From contig RDOA01000013.1 in the NCBI GenBank assembly GCA_011364925.1, forward strand, positions 1 through 64,000: 64,000 bases of DNA, written 5' to 3'. This document shows, piece by piece, positions 35,426-43,596 of this stretch. A program made the translations under genes and the position numbers. This DNA comes from Promethearchaeota archaeon. Lineage in GTDB: Archaea; Asgardarchaeota; Lokiarchaeia; Sigyniarchaeales; SOKP01. How positions within the stretch are numbered: position 1 is the first letter of the stretch; each line of letters begins with the position of its first letter. The notes under the pieces are model-generated. The model worked only from the letters and a program-made list of their open reading frames with translations, had not been told where the DNA came from and did not search any database.

Positions 35426-35794
35426 ATGAAGAGGTTTCTAGTACAAATAGGGTCAGGTGTAGATCAACATGGACATAACGACGATTGCACTAATGCTGCG
35501 ATAAAGGCAATTAAAAACGCAATCTCAAATAATTGTTTGACAGGATTATCAGAAATCTGTGAAATAAAAGAACCAAAAGACCTGAATAAAATGTTTGTCC
35601 ATGTAAAAATTGGTGCTCCATATCCTGATAAAATCAAAAAGGAGAAAGTATTGAAAGCTATCCCATTTGGTACAAAATCAGTTGAAATAGAAAAGGGAGG
35701 TTTAGTCGCTGAGGGAATAATGATTAAAGAACTAGGAGATACTACTGATAAAATACTTGTTTGTAACGCAGCAGTCACAGTGTTAATTAACTAA
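35426..35794 (+). CDS. Lin0512 family protein
   Basis: A 122-residue protein matching the conserved family named after Listeria Lin0512. Hallmarks are IQIGSGVDQHGHNDDCTNAA read as VQIGSGVDQHGH here, AIKAIKNAISNNCL, VHVKIGAPYPDKI, and FGTKSVEIEKGGLVAEG. The function of the family is unknown, and its His/Asp-rich start hints at metal binding. It begins 18 bp after the GYD gene and ends 8 bp before tag. Confidence 0.85.
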   Translation: MKRFLVQIGSGVDQHGHNDDCTNAAIKAIKNAISNNCLTGLSEICEIKEPKDLNKMFVHVKIGAPYPDKIKKEKVLKAIPFGTKSVEIEKGGLVAEGIMIKELGDTTDKILVCNAAVTVLIN

Positions 35795-35802
35795 AGTTTT
35801 TG

Positions 35803-36384
35803 GTGAATAAAGTGGTTGAAAGGTGCAAGTGGGCAGATTACGACGATCTAATGAAGGAATATCACGATAAAGAATGGGGAACTCCTCAACATGAAGATAA
35901 AATGCTCTACGAACTTTTGATCTTGGAAGGTATGCAAGCAGGACTGAGCTGGAACACCATACTTAAAAAAAGGGTTAATTTCAAAAACGCTTTTGATGAT
36001 TTTGATTATGAAAAAATCGTGAAGTACAGTGAGAAGAAAGTTGAAGAATTGATGCAGAATGAAGGGATTATCAGAAATAGACTCAAAATACAATCCATAA
36101 TCACGAATGCTAAAGCTTTTATAAAGGTTCAAGAAGAATTTGGCTCGTTCGATAATTATATTTGGGGTTTTGTTAATTATAAACAGATTCAAAATTCGTG
36201 GAAAAATCTTGAAGAATTACCATCAAGTACAGATCTTTCCAATAGTATTAGCAAAGATATGAAAAAAAGAGGATTTAAATTCATCGGGACTACGATTATT
36301 TACGCTTTTTTACAAGCAATTGGCGTTGTTAATGATCATACCACTAATTGCTTCCGTTATAAAGTACTGCTAAAATCACCTTAG
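35803..36384 (+). CDS. tag: DNA-3-methyladenine glycosylase I
   Basis: A 193-residue helix-hairpin-helix base-excision enzyme from GTG 35803 (TTG 35800 and GTG 35812 are alternatives). It has the Tag zinc set: RCKWADYDDLMKEYHDKEWG with Cys and His at the start, and NDHTTNCFRY with His and Cys at the end. LILEGMQAGLSWNTILKKR and KFIGTTIIYAFLQAIGVVND form the substrate pocket. It removes 3-methyladenine from alkylated DNA. It is the last gene of a three-gene run, and its stop overlaps the end of the convergent gene at 36381 by 4 bp. Confidence 0.93.
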   Translation: MNKVVERCKWADYDDLMKEYHDKEWGTPQHEDKMLYELLILEGMQAGLSWNTILKKRVNFKNAFDDFDYEKIVKYSEKKVEELMQNEGIIRNRLKIQSIITNAKAFIKVQEEFGSFDNYIWGFVNYKQIQNSWKNLEELPSSTDLSNSISKDMKKRGFKFIGTTIIYAFLQAIGVVNDHTTNCFRYKVLLKSP

Positions 36385-37688
36385 TTTGCCTTAAGATTCT
36401 CTAATCCGATTTCGTTCTCCGCGTAATTCTTCAAGGCAATCCATTGGGATTCACTCGTTCCATAGTACTTGAATACACCTATTCCTAATCCGAAATCAAA
36501 AGTTCTAATTTGTTTTAACATCTCTTGAGCATTACACTCGACCGAGTTCGTAACTGCTAATACCGGATTCTTGTATTCATGGATTCTTTTTTTCATATTT
36601 CTTTTGAAATACCAGTAGAAAAGATCGCCCACTTTACCCCAATACCACCCATCGTCTCGCGTCCCCATTAAGTAAGGATATTCCATAGGAATTGAGATGT
36701 CCAAGATAGACGATAATTTTCCCCAATCTTGTCCGTGTCTCTTTAAAGTGAATAATTTTTTTGGTCCAACCTGGCTGTACCATCCTGTTATACAGCTTTT
36801 GTCAATACTTTTTACAGCGTTCTGAACTTTCTGAGCATAACTAGCAATTGTATTCGTTTTAAAATCAATCCAATCGTTGCTTTTAATAATTCTTGCGTTT
36901 TCGCCGTATTCTATTTTGAACTTCTTTACACATCGTTCACATGCGCATAAATCCGTAAAGGAACCATCATATCTAATGTAATCAGCTGTAAAAGCTTTAA
37001 TCGGGTAATTTTTGACTATCTCTTTAATAAGTTCTACTAAATAATCGACATGAGTGCTATTAGGGCACATAAAACTTTCGGTAGGAATAAAGCCACTGCC
37101 TCTGGCATTCCTCTTCTTACCAATCTTTTCATCCTTTCTATTTGTTAGAAACGGAATCTTTTTCTGATATTCTTCCAACGAAGTTCCCTCGGGTAAATCT
37201 ATTCTCATTTCTCCCGCATCATGAGTAGAAATTTCTCCTTTGTAGTGTTTCCTGCCGAACTTTTCACCATTTTTACCATGGACGCTAACCCTTTCAGGAT
37301 GCAAATATCCTTGATAAGCATCGTTCATACTAGTAAAAGAAACCATAATACGAATATTTCTATCTTTACCAGCGTCACAGAATTCTCCTAAAAGATCTCG
37401 TTTAATTGGATTCCAACCTATTCTAGTATCCCAAGTACAAGCTCCGTCCGTGTCTTTTATCACTAAACCAAAAGTATTGAAATGACACTCTTCAAGTTTA
37501 TTCATAATTTTTACTACATCAAGTTTTTTCTCAGCAAACTCGTAATCTAGTTTTCTAAACCCTATTGGTCCCCTTACGGGCATTAATCCCATAGCGAATA
37601 CTTTACTGGCTCCTAAATCGTTGCGTATGACTTCAAGTTGATCACTTGTAAAAGTCATGTATTTCGACCAGTCTATTTTGTCGACCAT
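36381..37688 (-). CDS. TIM-barrel glycoside-hydrolase-like protein
   Basis: A 435-residue soluble protein. VFAMGLMPVRGPIGFRKLDY is followed by alternating strands and helices: FNTFGLVIKDTDGACTWDTR, IRIMVSFTSMNDAYQG, IKAFTADYIRYDGSF, ITGWYSQVGP, DISIPMEYPYLMG. This order resembles bacterial GH10-like/DUF4015 barrels. The acidic residues in ADYIRYDGS and PMEYPY sit where catalytic carboxylates are found, but the assignment is tentative. CACERC near residue 245 may bind zinc. No signal peptide, so it would act on an internal substrate. Confidence 0.65.
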   Translation of the reverse strand: MVDKIDWSKYMTFTSDQLEVIRNDLGASKVFAMGLMPVRGPIGFRKLDYEFAEKKLDVVKIMNKLEECHFNTFGLVIKDTDGACTWDTRIGWNPIKRDLLGEFCDAGKDRNIRIMVSFTSMNDAYQGYLHPERVSVHGKNGEKFGRKHYKGEISTHDAGEMRIDLPEGTSLEEYQKKIPFLTNRKDEKIGKKRNARGSGFIPTESFMCPNSTHVDYLVELIKEIVKNYPIKAFTADYIRYDGSFTDLCACERCVKKFKIEYGENARIIKSNDWIDFKTNTIASYAQKVQNAVKSIDKSCITGWYSQVGPKKLFTLKRHGQDWGKLSSILDISIPMEYPYLMGTRDDGWYWGKVGDLFYWYFKRNMKKRIHEYKNPVLAVTNSVECNAQEMLKQIRTFDFGLGIGVFKYYGTSESQWIALKNYAENEIGLENLKAN

Positions 37689-37972
37689 AGTATCACTTGA
37701 ATCTTTCGAATGTTGTATTAGTTAAATTCTAGGTTCAAAGTAATTATTTCATTATACATATTGAAATCGATAATTTTTTAAGAGAATTTTTTTAGTAAAT
37801 TTTTAAGAAGTTATAGAATTTTTAATAATTCATTCATTTAAACATTTATATATGTCAAAACGATTAATATATAATTGAAATCAAATTAAAATACATACTG
37901 AACCCATTATTTCATTAAAGAAGACGAAATAGAAGGACTTTAAATATGAGCTTGGAGGAATATTGAACTAAA

Positions 37973-38503
37973 ATGTACGACGCTACTTTTAAGATCATCA
38001 TTTTTGGAGATGCTGGTTGTGGAAAGACAACTCTAACTCAAAGATTTTTAACCAACTTATTTGTATCTGACCAAACAATGACAATTGGAGTCGATTTTGA
38101 AGTTAAAAGCCTTTCAGTTGACAACCAAAAAGTAAAGCTGCAAATTTGGGATTTTGGGGGAGAAGAAAGATTCAGATTTTTACTTCCGACTTACGTAAGG
38201 GGGGCGCGTGGTGGGTTATTTTTATACGATATTACAAACTATTCATCGATCGCTCATATAGACGATTGGTTAAGTGTTATAAGGAAAGAAATTAGAGCTG
38301 AAGATATTTTTCCTATAATCGTAGTTGGTGGTAAGGCAGATCTAGTAGAAAATAGAGAAGTATCCTCCGCGGATGGAATAAAAATAGCGAAATCGAGAAA
38401 TGTTAATGGATTTATTGAGACAAGCTCCAAAACTGGAGAGAATGTAGATAAAGCTTTTGAAGCATTAACAAAGCTCATGCTTGACCAATTCTCACCTCCA
38501 TAA
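37973..38503 (+). CDS. Small GTPase with altered switch II and base-specificity motifs
   Basis: A 176-residue Ras-fold protein. G1 is GDAGCGKTT (12-20), and switch I threonine lies in QTMTIGVDF. G3 is WDFGGEERF, with glutamate 64 where the catalytic glutamine normally sits. G4 is GGKAD (119-123), lacking the asparagine of NKxD. G5 is TSSKTG. The C-terminus, LDQFSPP, has no lipid site. Loss of both key residues predicts slow hydrolysis or changed nucleotide preference. I believe similar GGE forms recur in Lokiarchaeal GTPases, so this may be a subfamily trait rather than decay. Confidence 0.88.
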   Translation: MYDATFKIIIFGDAGCGKTTLTQRFLTNLFVSDQTMTIGVDFEVKSLSVDNQKVKLQIWDFGGEERFRFLLPTYVRGARGGLFLYDITNYSSIAHIDDWLSVIRKEIRAEDIFPIIVVGGKADLVENREVSSADGIKIAKSRNVNGFIETSSKTGENVDKAFEALTKLMLDQFSPP

Positions 38504-38574
38504 CAATTCTCACATCTGGGTGCGACTCTTCAGCAGAAGGGAAATTATTTAAATAAATAAAAATCCATTTATTT

Positions 38575-39444
38575 CTAAAATGAGCTTAATTGCTTATTAT
38601 CTCCGTTAATTTTTTCAGAAATACGAGTATTTATTCTTCGATTTAAAACCATTGTTTGAAATTCCATATCTTTCTTATATTGATTTGCTAAGCTAATTAA
38701 TTGTTCAACAATCTCAATTTCTTGATTACTCTCTTCAAACTGATATCCTCCGAAATTTGGAATTTCAGCGTATTTCTTGATCAAAATTTCTTGAAGTTCA
38801 CTCGGTAAAACATCCGTTCTATCCTTAATTGCAGAGTTAATTGCCTCTAAAAGATCAAAATATTTCTCTTGTTTACCAAATTGGCACAAAATACATTTTA
38901 AACTTCGATTTTTAAGAATGTATAAAATTATTACTCCTGTTAAGTATGTAAAACAATCAACGATTTCATCATAATTTCCCTTTTTCATATGTTTTTTAAC
39001 AATGACATCAGCTATAGAAAATAAGCTCGAAAAATATATTGCTCTATGGAAATAAGCAGGATCAACACAAAACAATCTTGTGAACCAAAATGGACTAAGT
39101 TCACACGGAGGATTCTCATAAAAAGTGTAATATACTAATCTACCATCTCTTTCCTTGGCTAAGGTTCCTTCCTTTTTCAGTACATTTAAGTAAGTTGAAA
39201 TTGTTGAACGTGCGATGTCTTTATAAAATTTCTTATATTCTAATTCTACATCTCTCGTAGTTACTTTCTTTCTACCTTCAAGGTAGAATTTCAACATTAT
39301 TCCTAAAATTCGATTTTCGTGAAGTTGTCCGGTTTTTATTTGTTGTTCTTCTGATTCGTCTTCTCTGATATTATAGACATTTAATAATTCCGGTGCTATT
39401 TCATGAATTACTTTTTCCAGAATATAGATGGTAAGTTCAGTAAT
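38575..39444 (-). CDS. Winged-helix regulator, start uncertain (ATG only at 39297)
   Basis: From the first ATG (39297) the protein has 240 residues, but the frame upstream stays open to a TAG at 39451-39453. It codes ITELTIYILEKVIHEIAPEL and QLHENRILGIMLKFYLEG, the first helix of the winged helix that the ATG would cut. A TATA-like tttataaag at 39477-39485 predicts transcription from about 39455, just before an ATT at 39444 that reads as MTELTIY if used. The helix-turn-helix is RDVELEYKKFYKDIARSTIS. The C-terminal two thirds are helical with cysteines (CILCQFGK) and no named domain. Non-canonical initiation or a base error are both possible. Confidence 0.6.
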   Translation of the reverse strand: MTELTIYILEKVIHEIAPELLNVYNIREDESEEQQIKTGQLHENRILGIMLKFYLEGRKKVTTRDVELEYKKFYKDIARSTISTYLNVLKKEGTLAKERDGRLVYYTFYENPPCELSPFWFTRLFCVDPAYFHRAIYFSSLFSIADVIVKKHMKKGNYDEIVDCFTYLTGVIILYILKNRSLKCILCQFGKQEKYFDLLEAINSAIKDRTDVLPSELQEILIKKYAEIPNFGGYQFEESNQEIEIVEQLISLANQYKKDMEFQTMVLNRRINTRISEKINGDNKQLSSF

Positions 39445-39659
39445 TTTTAACTATCCTCAAAATTAATTAGCATTATCTTTATAAAAAAAATGTATATTTT
39501 TAATAATTTATATTCTAATCGAATAGAATTTTTAATCTACTATAATAAACCACAACAAAAATTAATTAAATTAATCAAAATTGTCTAAGTTCAATCTAAA
39601 AATGAAAATATAAAGAAAGTAAATAAAATTTGTATTGATAAAATGATTTATTTAAAATT

Positions 39660-41489
39660 TCAGCTGCCATATTTCTCTTTCCAAAGAGGATCGTTAATTT
39701 GAAGGATTCTACGCTGAACTTTTCCAAGAATATCTTTTGGAACGCTGGGAATAAATTCAATTATTGCAGGACATTTCCATTTTGTCATATTTTCTTGAGT
39801 CCAAGCGATTAGTCCTTCTTCCGTGATCTTTCCAACATAATCGGGTTTCAATTCAACCCACGCTTTTGTAACTTCTCCAACTTTTCCCGCTGGATCGGGT
39901 AACCCTGAGACAGCAGCTTCTGAAACCGCTTCGTGTTTCATCAACATCGATTCAACTTCTTTTGGGAATACTGAGTGCCCAGCTACTTTAATTAACTGTT
40001 TTTTGCGATCTCTTATCTCAATAGTTCCATCATCGTTCATAAAACCTATATCTCCAGTTAATAACCATAATTTACCGCCATAATTTTTAATCGTATCATC
40101 TGTTTCTTCAGATTGATTGAGGTATGCATACATAACTTGCGGGCCGTGAACACAAATCTCACCGGTATGTTCTTCTCCAAACTGAGTATCATCTGGGTTT
40201 CCTAAGCAAATAGGACCATCATCAAAATTTTCTGTTGGCCAAATTCCCCATTCTGTACCAGGAACTGGTAACCCAATAACTCCAATTGGACTTTCACCAA
40301 AAAGATTTCCAGCACTAACAAGAGGCGATGACTCTGTTAATCCATAACCTTCTACAATATTTCCACCCGTGTTCTTTACAAAAGCATCTCGTACAGGGCG
40401 ATGTAAAGGACCAGCTCCCGAAGCACATAACTTTAATTTGCCCATGACTCCCGGATACTTTTCTTTTATATCAGGAAATTCTGCTAAACGCTTAAACAAA
40501 ATTTCAGCACCTGCGTAAACTAAACCTTCAGGAGCAGGTAATTCTTCAATGTGTTCCAATAATTCTTCCGTGGGTGGAGGCGTTGGAAACATCATTATCC
40601 ATCCTCCAAATGCAATAGTTGCATTCATCACTATTGTATGAGCAAAACTGTGGAAAAAGGGAAGGACTGCAACATTCCCTATCCCTGGTTTTTCACCACC
40701 TAGCCAATACTTGGCTTGTTCTGCGTTAGAAACCGCGTTGAAATGTGTTAATACAGCGGCTTTTGGCAAACCCGTAGTTCCACCAGTCATAATATATGTA
40801 GCAGGATGTGTTTTAACATCTAGATCCACTTTAGGTACATTTGGTTCTGCTTCTATTAAATCCATAAAATTAACCGCTCCAGGAACTTTCACTTTCCCCG
40901 TGGGAATCACTCCTAACCTCTTTCCTAACGCCCTCTTGATTCCTAAACCATGGGCTAAATCAGCAAGATTAGTATAAATGACTTGTTTAACTGAACTTCT
41001 ACCGAGAATTTCTCCTATGTAAGGCAATCCCTTTTTTATACGAGATTTACTTTTTTCGTCGAAAAAAGCATCGTATGCTATTAAATATTTAGCGTTAGTC
41101 ACTTCTAATTGGTGAAGTATTTCAAGTGGTTTATAAGTCGGATTAATTCCAGATGCAATTGCTCCTAATCTCGTAATTGCGTAATAGGAAACAACGTATT
41201 GAATACAATTTCCCATAAGCATAGCTACAACATCCCCCTTTTTAACTCCAAGCTTGTGAAGAGCCGTAGTTAAACTTAAAACATAATCGTGGAATTGATG
41301 ATAAGTTACCCATGTCTCTAAAAACCAGATAAAATTCTGATCGCCATATTTTTCCACTTGCTCATCTAAAAATTGATTAAGCGTTTTATCTTTAAAAGCA
41401 ACATTTTTTGGAACGCTTTGTGGCCACCATTTTTTAAACCATATCTTATTTTCATTTACTTGGTACGTATCTTCTTTAATAATTGGCAT
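39660..41489 (-). CDS. AMP-forming acyl-CoA synthetase
   Basis: A 609-residue ANL-superfamily enzyme. The AMP-binding loop is YIMTGGTTGLPKAAVLTH, the A5 motif GYGLTESSPL, and the A7-A8 region WLLTGDIGFMNDDG then DRKKQLIKVAGHSVFPKEVE. The catalytic lysine lies in LGKVQRRILQI near the C-terminus. It activates a carboxylic acid, probably a medium- or long-chain fatty acid, as acyl-CoA. A full-length paralogue is encoded immediately upstream on the same strand (41661-43457), a tandem duplication. Confidence 0.93.
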   Translation of the reverse strand: MPIIKEDTYQVNENKIWFKKWWPQSVPKNVAFKDKTLNQFLDEQVEKYGDQNFIWFLETWVTYHQFHDYVLSLTTALHKLGVKKGDVVAMLMGNCIQYVVSYYAITRLGAIASGINPTYKPLEILHQLEVTNAKYLIAYDAFFDEKSKSRIKKGLPYIGEILGRSSVKQVIYTNLADLAHGLGIKRALGKRLGVIPTGKVKVPGAVNFMDLIEAEPNVPKVDLDVKTHPATYIMTGGTTGLPKAAVLTHFNAVSNAEQAKYWLGGEKPGIGNVAVLPFFHSFAHTIVMNATIAFGGWIMMFPTPPPTEELLEHIEELPAPEGLVYAGAEILFKRLAEFPDIKEKYPGVMGKLKLCASGAGPLHRPVRDAFVKNTGGNIVEGYGLTESSPLVSAGNLFGESPIGVIGLPVPGTEWGIWPTENFDDGPICLGNPDDTQFGEEHTGEICVHGPQVMYAYLNQSEETDDTIKNYGGKLWLLTGDIGFMNDDGTIEIRDRKKQLIKVAGHSVFPKEVESMLMKHEAVSEAAVSGLPDPAGKVGEVTKAWVELKPDYVGKITEEGLIAWTQENMTKWKCPAIIEFIPSVPKDILGKVQRRILQINDPLWKEKYGS

Positions 41490-41660
41490 TTTTACTAACT
41501 CTAGTTGTAATATAAATTGTTTTAATTGCTTTAATGCATCATACTATATTATTTTCGTTGTTTTAGATTTTGTTAATAAATTATCTTTTCTCGATTCACT
41601 AAGGAGAAAATCATCTCTAAAATCATTTAAGACTAAAACTTAACTACGAATAATAAGTAG

Positions 41661-43457
41661 TTAGGTTCTATCTCCATATTTCTCTTTCCAAATTGGATCG
41701 TTTATTTGAAGCGCTCTCCTCTGAACTTTCCCAACAATATTCTTCGGTAAATCTCCTACTATTGCAATGTGTTGGGGAACTTTGTAATGAGCCATGTTAT
41801 CCAAAGCCCACTCTTTGATTGATTTAGGAGACAAATCAGAATCCTCTCTAATTGAAACCCACGCTTTTATAACTTCTCCGTATTCATCGTTCGGTAAACC
41901 GGACACAGCTACTTCTAAAATATCAGGATGTTTCATTAGAAGTTCTTCAACTTCTTTTGGGAAGACTGAGAAACCTTTAAATTTAATGAGTTGTTTCTTA
42001 CGATCTCGTATTTCAATCGTACCATCCTCGTTCATAAATCCAATATCTCCCGTTAAAAGCCAAGTTTTTCCATCGTATTCAAGCAATGTATTCTTAGTTT
42101 CATCTAGCTGTTCTAAATACCCTTTCATTATCTGAGGACCGTGAACGCATATTTCTCCCGTATTTTCAACTCCAAACTTAGAATCATCAGGATTTCCTAG
42201 GCATATTGGACCCTTCGAAAAATCATCCGGATAAAAAATACCCCACTCAGTTCCTGGAAAAGGCATACCAATCACTCCTACCGGACTTTCACCAAACAAA
42301 TTACCAGCACTTACCGCGGGACTTGCTTCACTTAACCCGTACCCTTCGACAATCCTGCCCCCAGTATTCTCAATGAAAGCGTCTCGCACCTGTTTGTGTA
42401 AAGGACCCGCGCTTGATATACACAGTTTTAGTTTTCCCATAACTCCAGGGTATCTTCTATTTAAATGTCTCATTTCAGCAAACTTGATAAACAAGATCTC
42501 AGCACCCGCATAAATCAATCCTTCAGCACAAGGGAGTTTTTCTATAAGTTCGCATAACTCATCCTGAGACGGTGGAGTTGGAAACAGAATCATCCATCCT
42601 CCTACTGCTATAGAAGTGTTCATAACAACAGTATGAGCAAAACTGTGAAATAACGGAAGAATTCCAATGTTTCCCATACCTGGCACTTCACCACCCAACC
42701 ATAACCTGCATTGTTCAGCATTGGAAACAACATTAAAATGTGTTAGTACTGCCGCTTTAGGTAAACCCGTGGAACCTCCTGTCATTATATAAGTAGCAGC
42801 ATCATTTTTAACATCTATCTTCACATTGAGATCTGAATCTCTTGGTTCCGTTTTCATTAAGTCTTTAAATTTAACTGCCCCCTCATAATCGCATTTACCT
42901 GTAGGTATTTTTTTTAGGAATTTTCCGAGAATTCTTTTAGTGCTGAACATTTGCGCTAAATCAACAAGATTAGTATACACGACTTTTTCAATTTTTGTGT
43001 TGTCAATAATTGGTTTTATGCTTGATTCGTATAACGAATCTAATACAATCAGCACTTTTGGTTTTATAATTTCGATTTGATGAAGGATCTCCATAGGTTG
43101 ATAGTTTGGATTAATCCCGCTTGCGATCGCTCCTATTCTAGTTGTAGCGTAATATGCTACTACATATTGAATGCAATTTGGTAGGTGAATTGCGATAACA
43201 TCTCCCTTCTTTATACCTAGATCAACTAGCGCTGTGGCAAACCTCTTCACATAATCTTGAAACAATTTATATGTTACCCATGTTCCGAGAAACCAAATTA
43301 AATTATGATCTGGATATTTCTCAACTTGCTCGTCTAACATTTCATTTAACGATTTTTCTTCAAATTCTGCATTGTATGGTACATTTTCGGGCCACCATGT
43401 ATGAAACCAACGCTTTTTCTCGTTCACGCGGAACGAACTGTCTATTTTAGGATGCAT
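41661..43457 (-). CDS. AMP-forming acyl-CoA synthetase (tandem paralogue)
   Basis: A 598-residue enzyme from ATG 43457, chosen because its paralogue downstream starts at the equivalent point; an ATG at 43502 would add 15 unaligned residues. Motifs match its neighbour: YIMTGGSTGLPKAAVLTH, GYGLSEASPAVSAGNLFGES, WLLTGDIGFMNEDG, DRKKQLIKFKGFSVFPKEVE, and a C-terminal GKVQRRALQI. The two copies differ across the middle acid-binding region, so substrate ranges may differ. The intergenic gap to the copy at 39660-41489 is 171 bp. Confidence 0.93.
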   Translation of the reverse strand: MHPKIDSSFRVNEKKRWFHTWWPENVPYNAEFEEKSLNEMLDEQVEKYPDHNLIWFLGTWVTYKLFQDYVKRFATALVDLGIKKGDVIAIHLPNCIQYVVAYYATTRIGAIASGINPNYQPMEILHQIEIIKPKVLIVLDSLYESSIKPIIDNTKIEKVVYTNLVDLAQMFSTKRILGKFLKKIPTGKCDYEGAVKFKDLMKTEPRDSDLNVKIDVKNDAATYIMTGGSTGLPKAAVLTHFNVVSNAEQCRLWLGGEVPGMGNIGILPLFHSFAHTVVMNTSIAVGGWMILFPTPPSQDELCELIEKLPCAEGLIYAGAEILFIKFAEMRHLNRRYPGVMGKLKLCISSAGPLHKQVRDAFIENTGGRIVEGYGLSEASPAVSAGNLFGESPVGVIGMPFPGTEWGIFYPDDFSKGPICLGNPDDSKFGVENTGEICVHGPQIMKGYLEQLDETKNTLLEYDGKTWLLTGDIGFMNEDGTIEIRDRKKQLIKFKGFSVFPKEVEELLMKHPDILEVAVSGLPNDEYGEVIKAWVSIREDSDLSPKSIKEWALDNMAHYKVPQHIAIVGDLPKNIVGKVQRRALQINDPIWKEKYGDRT

Positions 43458-43596
43458 TATGAAATCAACCTTTATTTTACAAAAGTGATTGTTAAAGATC
43501 ATTTTGATAAGACTAAATATAAAATTATCCTAAAAGGTATAAACACTTGAAAAAATCGAAGGAAAAAAAAAATAAAATTAAATATATAGTTGAGAT

